A stretch of DNA of 7,017 nucleotides from Rhodospirillales bacterium RIFCSPLOWO2_12_FULL_67_15 (GCA_001830475.1 MIAC01000102.1:470-7486), one strand, 5' to 3'; positions 1-6,340 are shown, counted from the stretch's first letter. Numbers and translations: made by a program. Notes: generated from the sequence alone by a model not told the origin.

Positions 1-1314
1 GTCTCCCGACCGGTTCCGGCGGCGAACGATCCGCAGTCCTGGAGCCGGCTGACGACCGACATGGCCGTCGCGGCGCGGGCGCACTCGGCCGAATTCGCCG
101 CCGCCGACGCCGAAAAGATCTACGAAGCCGTCTTCGACGGGGCGCTGGCGCGGCTCGACGTCTTTTCGCGCTACGCCGGCGCGGAAGAGGCCGCCCGCAA
201 CCGAGCCCGGCGCGACGGCTACGGCGGAATCGGCCTCCGTTTCAACCTCGTCGAAGGCGCGGTGCGCGTCACCAGCGTGCTGCCGGAGACCCCGGCGGAG
301 CGCGCGGGCATCCAGAAGAACGACCACATCACCCACATCGGCGATCTGCCGGTCGCCGGCATGGACAACGCCGAGATTTCCCGCCACTTGCGCGGGCCGG
401 TCCACAGCCGCGTGGCGCTGACCGTCCGGCGCGACGGCGAACCCAAGCCGCTCCGCTTCGCGCTCGAACGCACGCACATCGTCCCGCAGACCGTCACGGC
501 GCACGTCCGCGATCGCGTGCTTTATCTCAAGATTTCAAACTTCAACCAGGAGACGGCGGCCGGGGTCGAAGCGAACGTCGCGAAAGCCAAGCGCGATCTC
601 GGCACGAATTTCCGCGGCGTGGCGCTCGATCTCCGCGGCAACCCTGGTGGCATCCTCAAGCAAGCGACCCGGGTCGCGGACCTGTTCCTGACGCAGGGCC
701 GAATGATTTCGACCCACGGCCGCCATCCCGACAGCGTGCAGATGTACGAGGCGAGCGAACAGGACATCGCCGACGGCCGCCCGATCGTAATCCTGATGGA
801 CGGCAAATCGGCCTCGGCGGCCGAGATCGTCGCTTCGGCGTTACAAGACCGGGATCGCGCCGTAGTCGTCGGCACGGCTTCCTACGGCAAGGGCACCGTG
901 CAGACTGTCATCCGCCTGCCGAACGAGGGCGAAATCACGCTCACCTGGTCGCGATTGGTGGCGCCTTCGGGATACGTTCTTCACGGCCTTGGGGTCGCGC
1001 CGAACATTTGCACCAGCGGACTTCTCGCCGGCGACGAGAAAAGCGTCGCCCGCGCGCTTCGGCGCGCGGAGAAGGACGCGGCGACTTTGGCCGTTTGGCG
1101 CCGCGCCGGGCTCGCCGATGAAAAACACAGTCGCAAGCTCCGTTCCTCCTGCCCGGCCGAAGCCAACGAAAACGCCGGGATCGAGACCGAGGTCGCGCTT
1201 CGCCTGTTGCGCGAACCGGCGCTCTTCCAGCGCACCATGGCGCGTTCGGCCGCAACCGCCGACCTTCCTTCGCCCGCCAAAGCGGGCTCCGCGAAGGCGG
1301 GAGCGCGCCGCTGA
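1..1314 (+). CDS. S41-family C-terminal processing protease (5' partial)
   Basis: This encodes a serine protease of the CtpA/Prc type, expected to act in the cell envelope and cleave C-terminal regions of target proteins. The frame is open from base 1 and the ATG at 61 has no Shine-Dalgarno sequence, so the true start probably lies upstream and the signal peptide is not visible. Counting from that ATG, a PDZ domain spans about residues 53-137 and the S41 catalytic core about 145-318. The nucleophile is Ser252 in GKSASAAEI and the general base is Lys277 in SYGKGTVQ. The Ser-Lys spacing of 25 matches the Prc and CtpB dyads, and Gln281 matches the third CtpB residue. The LRGNPGG segment (191-197) is typical of the family. 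About 100 residues follow the core, ending in an Ala/Lys/Gly-rich tail encoded by a palindromic stretch. Family assignment is firm; the substrate is unknown. Confidence 0.9.
   Translation, partial: VSRPVPAANDPQSWSRLTTDMAVAARAHSAEFAAADAEKIYEAVFDGALARLDVFSRYAGAEEAARNRARRDGYGGIGLRFNLVEGAVRVTSVLPETPAERAGIQKNDHITHIGDLPVAGMDNAEISRHLRGPVHSRVALTVRRDGEPKPLRFALERTHIVPQTVTAHVRDRVLYLKISNFNQETAAGVEANVAKAKRDLGTNFRGVALDLRGNPGGILKQATRVADLFLTQGRMISTHGRHPDSVQMYEASEQDIADGRPIVILMDGKSASAAEIVASALQDRDRAVVVGTASYGKGTVQTVIRLPNEGEITLTWSRLVAPSGYVLHGLGVAPNICTSGLLAGDEKSVARALRRAEKDAATLAVWRRAGLADEKHSRKLRSSCPAEANENAGIETEVALRLLREPALFQRTMARSAATADLPSPAKAGSAKAGARR
1267..1297. repeat. GC-rich palindromic element at 3' end of protease gene
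   Basis: Two nested stems are visible: GCCCGC (1272-1277) pairs with GCGGGC (1282-1287) around a CAAA loop, and CCTTC (1267-1271) pairs with GAAGG (1293-1297) outside it. The next bases partly repeat the inner arm (AAAGCGGGCTCC, then GAAGGCGGGAGC), giving the protein tail AKAGS/AKAGA. This resembles a short REP-like palindrome lying in frame at a gene end. It has no T-run, so it is not a classic terminator. Whether it recurs in the genome cannot be seen here. Confidence 0.45.
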
Positions 1315-1327
1315 TTTATTCGATGTC

Positions 1328-1355
1328 TTGACAGTCCGGAGGGCGGCGCTAAGGT
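1328..1355 (+). promoter_or_regulatory. Probable sigma-70 promoter of rpmG
   Basis: A perfect -35 box TTGACA (1328-1333) is followed after 16 nt by TAAGGT (1350-1355), which matches the TATAAT consensus at 3 of 6 positions. It lies 13 nt after the protease stop and about 34 nt before the rpmG start, in the 74-nt gap where a promoter is expected. The -35 box is strong and the -10 weak. Confidence 0.5.
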
Positions 1356-1388
1356 GCGCGCCCGACTCGCAACGAGGGAATACGCGCC

Positions 1389-1556
1389 ATGGCCAAGCCC
1401 ACAAGCATCTTGATCAAAATGGTCAGCACCGCGGCTACGGGGTTCTACTACGTGACGCGAAAGAATCCCCGCAGCTCGACCGAAAAATTCGAGATGAAGA
1501 AGTACGATCCCGTCGTGCGCAAGCACGTCGTGTTCCGGGAAGCCAAGATCAAGTAG
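1389..1556 (+). CDS. rpmG: 50S ribosomal protein L33
   Basis: This 55-residue protein starts [15 protein letters not shown] and contains the L33 features [11 protein letters not shown] (18-28), [18 protein letters not shown] (32-49) and a basic C-terminus EAKIK. It is a component of the large ribosomal subunit near the E site. It contains no cysteine, so it is the zinc-independent form usual in proteobacteria. The ATG is preceded by GAGGGA (1374-1379) at 9 nt spacing. The gene has its own promoter candidate and ends 16 nt from the converging pleD stop. Length and sequence fit the family throughout, so the call is secure despite the small size. Confidence 0.95.
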   Translation: MAKPTSILIKMVSTAATGFYYVTRKNPRSSTEKFEMKKYDPVVRKHVVFREAKIK

Positions 1557-1572
1557 CCCAGGTCCGCAGGAT

Positions 1573-2982
1573 TTAGGACTTGGTAGGAGGTCCCATTGTC
1601 GTCGACTCTCCCGCCACCACCACCCGGTTGCGTCCCAGCCGCTTGGCTTCGTAGAGCGCCTCGTCCGCACGCTGGAGCAGCGTCTCGGGAGTATCGCCCG
1701 TTTCCCGGCTTTGCGCGATGCCGATACTGACGCTGGTTGTGATTTCCCCAACGATTCCACGCACCACGATTCGCGTCGCGGCGACGCGCTCGCGCAGACG
1801 ACCCGCGACCACGGCGGCGATATCCGAGGAAGTGTCCGGCATCACCACTGCGAACTCCTCGCCGCCGTAGCGCGCCGTCAGATCGAACCCGCGGACGTTG
1901 CGGGCGACGATCCCGGCAATTTCGCCGAGAACGGCATCGCCCGCGACGTGGCCGTAAGTGTCGTTGACCTGCTTGAAATGGTCGACGTCGATCATCAAAA
2001 GCGAGGTTGGTTTGCCGCTTTCGGCGGCGCGGCGCATGACCGATTCGAGGTGGGTCGAAAAATAGCGCCGGTTGTGCAGGTTGGTCAGGGGATCGGTCAG
2101 CGCCAACGAGAGATTCCGGAGAAAGTTAGCCTGCAACCGGTCATTGTAGCGCTTGCGGCGGACCTGGGTGCGGATCCGCGCCTTGAACTCGCCCTCGTCC
2201 ACCGGCCTGACGATATAGTCGTTCGCGCCGATCTCCAGGCCCTTGTTCAGGAATTCGCTATCGCCCTCGCCGCCGACCAGGACAATCGGCATGTAACGCG
2301 TTGCCTCCGTCATGCGGCACTGCGACACCAAGCGCAGCGATCCGTCCGCGTCCGGCGCATCGAGCCCGATGACGATGACGTCCGGATCGGCGGCGGTGGC
2401 CTGGCCGAGAGCTTCGGCGGCGCTCTCGCACAGGACGACATGAGCATGTTCGGCCGCAAGCAGCGCGCGCAGGGATTCGCCGTCGGCACGACTTGTCTCG
2501 ATCACGAACACCCGCCCCTGTCGGCCGTCGTCGTCGGGCATCCCTTCCGGCGCGGCGAGAAAACCGAGACGGGCCGTGATTTCCTCGCGCATCCGCCACT
2601 GATCCAACATCCGCTTGAGCCGGATCATGGAACTTACCCGCACCAGCAGCGCGGTATCGTCCACCGGTTTTGCCAGGAAGTCGTCGGCGCCCGATTCCAA
2701 CCCCCGCACCCGGTCCGCGAGATCGTTCAGCGCCGTGACCATGACCACGGGGGTGTGCGCCGTCAGGGGATTCTTCTTGAGCTGGCGGCAAACTTCGAAC
2801 CCGTCCATGCCGGGCATCATGATGTCGAGCAAAATGACGTCGGGTTCATTCTGTTCGGCCAGACGCAGGGCGGTGGGGCCGTCTTCGGCGACGATCACGT
2901 CGTAATATTCGGCGACGAGCTTTGCGGACAGCATCCGCGCGCTCGCGGCCACATCGTCGATTACGAGAATTCGACCCGGCAC
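1573..2982 (-). CDS. pleD: PleD-type response regulator, REC-REC-GGDEF diguanylate cyclase
   Basis: This 469-residue cytosolic protein makes cyclic di-GMP from two GTP when its first receiver is phosphorylated. Receiver 1 (about 3-122) is complete: acidic pair Asp9-Asp10, phospho-acceptor Asp53, Thr83 and Lys105. Receiver 2 (about 156-275) is degenerate: Thr is replaced by Gly237, Lys by Arg259, and the loop after Asp208 is two residues shorter, so it is probably an adaptor domain. The GGDEF domain (about 290-458) has an active-site GGEEF at 373-377. An allosteric inhibitory RxxD site (Arg364-Asp367) lies five residues upstream, at the spacing known from Caulobacter PleD. The start is GTG with GGAGG (2987-2991) four nt upstream. 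It is 26 nt downstream of divK and probably co-transcribed. Length agrees with the family. Confidence 0.95.
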   Translation of the reverse strand: MPGRILVIDDVAASARMLSAKLVAEYYDVIVAEDGPTALRLAEQNEPDVILLDIMMPGMDGFEVCRQLKKNPLTAHTPVVMVTALNDLADRVRGLESGADDFLAKPVDDTALLVRVSSMIRLKRMLDQWRMREEITARLGFLAAPEGMPDDDGRQGRVFVIETSRADGESLRALLAAEHAHVVLCESAAEALGQATAADPDVIVIGLDAPDADGSLRLVSQCRMTEATRYMPIVLVGGEGDSEFLNKGLEIGANDYIVRPVDEGEFKARIRTQVRRKRYNDRLQANFLRNLSLALTDPLTNLHNRRYFSTHLESVMRRAAESGKPTSLLMIDVDHFKQVNDTYGHVAGDAVLGEIAGIVARNVRGFDLTARYGGEEFAVVMPDTSSDIAAVVAGRLRERVAATRIVVRGIVGEITTSVSIGIAQSRETGDTPETLLQRADEALYEAKRLGRNRVVVAGESTTMGPPTKS

Positions 2983-3008
2983 CGTGCCTCCGCCAGCCCT
3001 TTCGAGCT

Positions 3009-3371
3009 TCAGCCGATAAACTTGGCGATTGTTTCCAGGAATATGGGGATCGAGATGGGCTTGGAGAGATAGCCGTCGCAGCCGCCTTCCCTGATTTTTT
3101 CTTCGTCCCCCTTCATCGCGAACGCGGTCACGGCGATAATGGGAATGTTCTTGAGCTCGGCATCCGCCTTTAGAGTTTTGGTGAGCTCGACCCCCGAGAC
3201 CCCCGGAAGCTGGACATCCATGAGAATAAGATCGGGGCGATTCTGGCGGACGAGCTTGAGGACATTCTTGCCGTCCATGCTCTGCACCGTGTTGTAGCCC
3301 TGGGCTTGCAACAAGTCGTTGAACAGTTTCATGTTCAACTCGTTGTCTTCGATAATCATGACTGTTTTCAT
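3009..3371 (-). CDS. divK: Single-domain response regulator DivK
   Basis: This 120-residue stand-alone receiver has no output domain. In Caulobacter, DivK works with the kinases DivJ and PleC and binds DivL and PleC to set cell-cycle progression and polarity; transfer of that role here is inference. All receiver residues are present: Glu8-Asp9, phospho-acceptor Asp52, Thr82 and Lys104. Family-specific stretches DNELNMKLF (9-17), [18 protein letters not shown] (81-98) and SKPIS (103-107) match DivK closely. The ATG is preceded by AGGG at about 6 nt. It sits 9 nt after the crp-type gene and 26 nt before pleD, the same divK-pleD order as in Caulobacter. Confidence 0.95.
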   Translation of the reverse strand: MKTVMIIEDNELNMKLFNDLLQAQGYNTVQSMDGKNVLKLVRQNRPDLILMDVQLPGVSGVELTKTLKADAELKNIPIIAVTAFAMKGDEEKIREGGCDGYLSKPISIPIFLETIAKFIG

Positions 3372-3380
3372 TATCGCACC

Positions 3381-4097
3381 CTATTCGCCGCGGACATCTT
3401 CGACCATGCGGATAAGCCGGGCCACATCCCGGATAACAAGGGAATCCTTGGTTCGCATCACGATCCCCTGACGGGTCAGGTCGCCGAGAACGCGAGCGAC
3501 CGTTTCGCGGGTGGTGCTGACTCGGCTCGCAAGGTCGCCGTGAACCGGGATCGGGGAAATTCTGGCTTCGTTGTCCCCTTTCATGTTGACGCGGGCCTCG
3601 CGCAGAAGTTCAGCCAGGACGCGGTTGTTGGCCGCCAGCGTGCTCAGATCCATGATCCGCTCGGTCGAATGCCGGACCATCGAGGCCAGTCTTTCCATGA
3701 CCTGAAAGCCGAGCCTGGGATACGTTTCCGCCAGCGCGCGGAATTGCTCGCGCGACAGGGTCGCGATGAGAGTGGACGAGAGCGCCATGACGTTGGCCGA
3801 ACGTGGCCGGCCGTCGATCGCCGCCAGTTCGCCGAAATACTCGCCGGCACCAAGATCATCGAGCGTGATTTCGCGGCCCGAAGCGGAATAATTGACGACC
3901 CGGACCCGTCCTTCGACCACGAAGCAGAGATCGCTGCTCTCGGCTTGGCGGTCGACGATCTGCTCGTCGGCGCTGTAGCGCCGCCAGTGGCAATTTTGTT
4001 CAAGTCGCATTCGTTCGCTCGCCGGCAGATCCTTGAGCAGTGCGATGCCCAATAGCTTCCCCGGCTCGGGCCCATGCGCCATGACTTCATCTTTCAT
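3381..4097 (-). CDS. Crp/Fnr-family transcriptional regulator with cyclic-nucleotide-binding domain
   Basis: This DNA-binding regulator has an N-terminal cyclic-nucleotide-binding barrel, a dimerisation helix and a C-terminal winged helix-turn-helix. I take the ATG at 4097 (238 aa), preceded by CCGGAAAA. The same frame extends to a TTG at 4121 (246 aa), but those extra codons lie in an inverted repeat with poor ribosome-binding potential. In the 246-aa numbering the phosphate-binding cassette is FGELAAIDGRPRSANV, with Glu98, Arg107 and Ser108 at the positions that hold cAMP in E. coli CRP. The recognition helix region contains TTRETVARVLGDL (203-215), close to the RETVGR of CRP. No cluster of cysteines typical of FNR is present. 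The binding residues favour cAMP or a related nucleotide. It heads a probable operon with divK and pleD, so autoregulation or control of that pair is plausible but unproven. Confidence 0.9.
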   Translation of the reverse strand: MKDEVMAHGPEPGKLLGIALLKDLPASERMRLEQNCHWRRYSADEQIVDRQAESSDLCFVVEGRVRVVNYSASGREITLDDLGAGEYFGELAAIDGRPRSANVMALSSTLIATLSREQFRALAETYPRLGFQVMERLASMVRHSTERIMDLSTLAANNRVLAELLREARVNMKGDNEARISPIPVHGDLASRVSTTRETVARVLGDLTRQGIVMRTKDSLVIRDVARLIRMVEDVRGE

Positions 4098-4364
4098 TGT
4101 TTTCCGGCTCGGCCGGGGCAAGCCCCACTCGACCCGCGCCGCCCGATCGGATCACGCATTTTTAAGGCAGCGCCGGGACTTTGACTAGCTCTCCCGCACA
4201 GACCGTTCCCGCCTTGCCGGGGCGGCGGTCGCGGCCTATGGTTTGGCCCCGCCGGGCGCGCCCGCGCCAAGATCAATAGCCCCGGCGGCGCATCTTGCGC
4301 CCGGTTTTTCGTTTCGGCGGTCCGCGCCGCCGGGCGCGAAATTCGGGTAACGGGGAGCCACAAG
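4098..4364. other. Divergent intergenic region between crp-type gene and glycosyltransferase
   Basis: These 267 nt must hold the promoters for both flanking units, but I could not find a convincing -35/-10 pair for either. A TTGACT occurs at 4181-4186 (+) without a good -10. On the minus strand an AT-rich TTAAAAAT lies at 4158-4165. Next to the crp-type start are two inverted repeats: CCGGC/GCCGG around TCG (4104-4116) and GGGG/CCCC around CAAG (4115-4126). An 8-bp palindrome CCGATCGG sits at 4143-4150. The right half holds the attenuator-like structure listed separately. Confidence 0.5.
4238..4338 (+). promoter_or_regulatory. Possible attenuator-like leader of the glycosyltransferase gene
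   Basis: Three complementary GC-rich arms occur in order: A, the 12-mer CCGCCGGGCGCG (4249-4260); B, GCGCCCGG (4297-4304); and C, a second copy of the 12-mer (4327-4338). B can pair perfectly over 8 bp with A or with C, but not both. Arm B is directly followed by TTTTT (4305-4309), so an A:B stem, or the compact hairpin GGCGC-ATCTT-GCGCC (4287-4301), would resemble an intrinsic terminator. A 13-codon frame from ATG 4238 to TAG 4279 (MVWPRRARPRQDQ) covers arm A but lacks a clear ribosome binding site. High GC makes chance pairing possible. Confidence 0.3.
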
Positions 4365-5363
4365 GTGGAACCGCCCTTCCATACCTCCCGCCATATCCCC
4401 GCCAACGCCGCCCCTCGATCGGTCGCCGTGGTAGTGCCGTGTTACCGTGAAACGGCGAGAATTCTCGATGTTCTCGCCCGTATTGGCCCGGAAGTCGCGC
4501 GCATCGTCGTCGTGGATGACGCCTGTCCCGACGGCACCGGCCGATGGGTGCGCGAACGCAGCCAGGATCCACGCGTCGAAGTTATTCTTCACGACACGAA
4601 CCAGGGCGTGGGCGGAGCGACCATGACCGGTTATCGCCGGGCGCTCGAGGCCGGCGCCGATATCATCGTCAAACTGGACGGCGACGGGCAGATGGACCCG
4701 GAACTGATTCCCGTTCTGATCGAACCCTTGCTTGCGGGCGAGACGGACTATGCCAAGGGCAACCGCTTCCGCGATCCCGACGGTCTTTCCGCGATGCCGC
4801 CGGCGCGGCTGATCGGCAACCTTGTGCTTTCCTTCGCGAGCAAGGTTTCGAGCGGTTACTGGGACCTGTTCGATCCGACCAACGGCTTCACCGCGATACA
4901 TGCCAAGGTCGTTCGCGCGCTTCCCCTGGCCAAGATCAGCCGGTCCTTCTTTTTCGAATCCGATATGCTGTTCCGGCTTTACCTGCTGCGCGCGGTGGTG
5001 ACGGACATCCCCATGCGGGCGCGCTACGGCGGGGAGCAAAGTACCTTGCGCATCACCCAGGTGATCGGCGAGTTCGCGCTGAAACACCATTGCAACGCCA
5101 TCAAGCGGATTTTGTACACCTACTTTCTCAGGGACTTCACCGCCGCTTCGGTCGAGCTGGTTCTCGGCTTGTTGCTGCTTCTGTTCGGAACCGGATTCGG
5201 CCTTTGGCAGTGGAACGTCAGCATCGCCTCGGGAGTCCCGGCAACCGCCGGGACCGTCCTTCTCGCGGCTCTCCCCGTCATCCTCGGGGTCCAGCTCCTG
5301 CTCGCCTTTCTCCATTTCGACATCGGCAACGTGCCGCGCCGGCCAATCCATCCCGGCTTGTAG
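4365..5363 (+). CDS. Membrane-anchored family 2 glycosyltransferase (polyprenyl-phosphate sugar transferase-like)
   Basis: This 332-residue GT-A enzyme resembles dolichol/undecaprenyl-phosphate sugar synthases, which move a sugar from a nucleotide donor to a lipid-phosphate carrier on the cytoplasmic face. Visible motifs are VAVVVPCYRE (20-29), IVVVDDACPDGT (47-58) for nucleotide binding, NQGVGGA (79-85), and the metal-binding DGDGQMDPE (105-113). Further family-like stretches are NRFRDP (133-138) and DPTNGFTA (170-177). Two hydrophobic C-terminal segments, about 262-280 and 294-317, would anchor it in the membrane. The start is GTG with GGGGAG (4352-4357) 7 nt upstream. Donor, acceptor and product cannot be told. 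No polysaccharide or lipid A genes are adjacent, so it may serve a dispersed envelope pathway. Confidence 0.85.
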   Translation: MEPPFHTSRHIPANAAPRSVAVVVPCYRETARILDVLARIGPEVARIVVVDDACPDGTGRWVRERSQDPRVEVILHDTNQGVGGATMTGYRRALEAGADIIVKLDGDGQMDPELIPVLIEPLLAGETDYAKGNRFRDPDGLSAMPPARLIGNLVLSFASKVSSGYWDLFDPTNGFTAIHAKVVRALPLAKISRSFFFESDMLFRLYLLRAVVTDIPMRARYGGEQSTLRITQVIGEFALKHHCNAIKRILYTYFLRDFTAASVELVLGLLLLLFGTGFGLWQWNVSIASGVPATAGTVLLAALPVILGVQLLLAFLHFDIGNVPRRPIHPGL

Positions 5364-5528
5364 GGAGCCGGCAGAAGCTTTTACCGGAGCGTGCCGACCC
5401 CTGGCCCCAGCTGCGGATTTATGGCCCTTTCGCGCCCTCCCTAGCGTATGGCTGCGCCCGCCCCCCCTCCGGCCAAGGCTGCCTTTGGATTTATCGGCGC
5501 TGAAATGGGTTTTCCCGACACGGGGCAG

Positions 5529-5557
5529 TTGACAGGATATAGGGGAGAATTGATGAT
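5529..5557 (+). promoter_or_regulatory. Candidate sigma-70 promoter for the secreted-protein gene
   Basis: TTGACA (5529-5534), a perfect -35 consensus, is followed after 17 nt by GATGAT (5552-5557), which matches TATAAT at 4 of 6 positions. An overlapping alternative is CCGACA (5515-5520), a 17-nt spacer, then TATAGG (5538-5543). Either would drive the gene starting at 5666. If the GATGAT reading is right, the small ORF from 5553 would not be translated from that transcript. Confidence 0.45.
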
Positions 5558-5669
5558 TTGGCGCGCAGGGGTCGTCCGGCCGAGCCGTCTTGCATCCTTC
5601 CGGCATGGTTCGCCTTCCCCGCCTGGGATCGCCCCCGGTACCGTCCGCAACCCGAAGGATTTCGAGTGA
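5553..5669 (+). CDS. Possible small ORF overlapping the next gene start (38 aa)
   Basis: An ATG at 5553 is preceded by a good Shine-Dalgarno sequence, AGGGGAG (5541-5547), at 5 nt. The frame encodes 38 residues beginning MIWRAGVVRPSRL and rich in Arg, Pro and Ser. Its TGA (5667-5669) overlaps the downstream GTG start (5666) in a GTGA arrangement, a common sign of translational coupling. I recognise no family and see no signal peptide or membrane helix. The same bases can be read as a promoter, and the composition resembles out-of-frame GC-rich DNA, so this may be non-coding. Confidence 0.25.
   Translation: MIWRAGVVRPSRLASFRHGSPSPPGIAPGTVRNPKDFE
5655..5659 (+). promoter_or_regulatory. Ribosome binding site favouring the GTG start at 5666
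   Basis: AAGGA lies 6 nt before GTG 5666 but 15 nt before the in-frame ATG 5675. The spacing supports GTG as the initiation codon. Both starts leave the same signal peptide core. Confidence 0.55.
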
Positions 5670-6340
5670 CGCCGATGAGACCCGGTTTATTTCCGCGCGC
5701 ATTCGCTTTGAAGCCGGCCTCGGCCGTCGTTCTCGGCGTCGTCCTGGCCTGGGCTCCGGCGTCGGCGCAAGAGAAACCCCCCGCCGGAGACAGCGGCGCG
5801 AGCGCGGCGGTGCAGGCCTTTGTCAATTCCGTTTCCTACCAACCCCTGCCCGAGCGCGCGATCATCACCGTGCGTCCGCTCGACAACTCGGATACCCACA
5901 TGAAGCTGAAAACCTCGATCGAGGAGGCTTTGCGCGCCAAGGGGTACGGCGTCACCAAGGATTCGCCCTTGGTTCTGAGTTTCGACACCCGCGACGAGGT
6001 CGGCGCTTGGTCGGACGCCGGCCGGCGCACGATTCTGGAATTGCGGGCCGAGGGCGGTCGCGAAGGCGGGGAATACGCCCACGCCAAGGTCAACGTCTTC
6101 GACAGCGCCAGCGGCGGCCTTCTCAACGAGGGCCGCGGCGGCACCTCCATCACCACGCCCAGCACGTATCGGATCGACGTCACCGTGGACGACCGGACAA
6201 ATGGCCGCCGGCTGTGGCAGGGTTGGGCGGTCGCCAACCTGTCCTACGGGGACCGGAACGAGCTGGATCGCGCCATGATTCCGGTGCTCGTTCAGAATCT
6301 CGGCCGGACGACCACGCGTCAGCCGTTCAACCTGCAATAA
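5666..6340 (+). CDS. Secreted (periplasmic) protein of unknown function
   Basis: This 224-residue protein has a clear Sec signal peptide: positive residues Arg5, Arg11 and Lys16, a hydrophobic core (about 18-29) and a probable cleavage after ASA at residue 34, before Gln35. There is no lipobox cysteine, so it should be soluble in the periplasm or secreted. The mature part starts with a flexible Pro/Gly/Ser/Ala-rich stretch, then alternates strand-like and helical segments such as SIEEALRAKGYGV (84-96). Near the C-terminus, RLWQGWA (182-188) faintly recalls DUF4136-type envelope proteins; I offer that only as a lead. I recognise no catalytic motif. I chose GTG 5666 on its AAGGA site; ATG 5675 is the alternative. 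An extended frame reaches TTG 5558 but would put about 36 non-signal-like residues before the signal peptide. The hisZ gene follows 40 nt downstream. Confidence 0.75.
   Translation: MTPMRPGLFPRAFALKPASAVVLGVVLAWAPASAQEKPPAGDSGASAAVQAFVNSVSYQPLPERAIITVRPLDNSDTHMKLKTSIEEALRAKGYGVTKDSPLVLSFDTRDEVGAWSDAGRRTILELRAEGGREGGEYAHAKVNVFDSASGGLLNEGRGGTSITTPSTYRIDVTVDDRTNGRRLWQGWAVANLSYGDRNELDRAMIPVLVQNLGRTTTRQPFNLQ

Larger units (their letters stand above)
5364..5665. other. 302-nt gap between glycosyltransferase and secreted-protein genes
   Basis: I see no conserved gene here. The left two thirds (to about 5525) contain no convincing hairpin with T-run, so no terminator for the glycosyltransferase is evident. 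An 8-mer GGATTTAT recurs at 5415 and 5487, which may be chance. The right part holds promoter candidates around 5515-5557 and a possible 38-codon ORF (5553-5669), both listed separately. Confidence 0.5.

Noticed and set aside
1560..1581. Hairpin AGGTCC/GGACTT between the converging rpmG and pleD ends, as a shared terminator
   Set aside because: The stem is only 6 bp with a G-T pair, the loop is 10 nt, and no T-run follows on either strand.
841..1760. Several minus-strand frames opposite the protease and rpmG
   Set aside because: They overlap the S41 catalytic gene and L33, contain no recognisable domain, and have the Arg/Ala/Ser-rich composition of antisense frames in GC-rich DNA.
1711..3072. 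A 453-codon plus-strand frame lying opposite pleD and the start of divK
   Set aside because: It is antisense to two securely identified genes, has a His/Arg/Asp-rich composition typical of GC-rich antisense shadows, and shows no family motif.
4151..4165. CtrA-like box (minus strand TTAA-N7-TGAT) upstream of the crp-divK-pleD cluster
   Set aside because: CtrA is known to act on divK in Caulobacter, but the second half-site matches only 2 of 4 bases of TTAA, which is too weak to call.
5368..5392. Possible terminator after the glycosyltransferase (CCGG...CCGG around AAGCTTTTA)
   Set aside because: The stem is only 4 bp and no T-run follows it.
4544..5503. A 319-codon plus-strand frame overlapping the glycosyltransferase in another frame
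   Set aside because: It is Arg/Gly/Pro-rich with no motif and overlaps a convincing gene on the same strand.
4236..5702. A 488-codon minus-strand frame opposite the glycosyltransferase
   Set aside because: The glycosyltransferase has clear motifs on the plus strand. The antisense frame is low in hydrophobic structure, spans the non-coding flanks and matches no family I know, so it is a codon-bias shadow.
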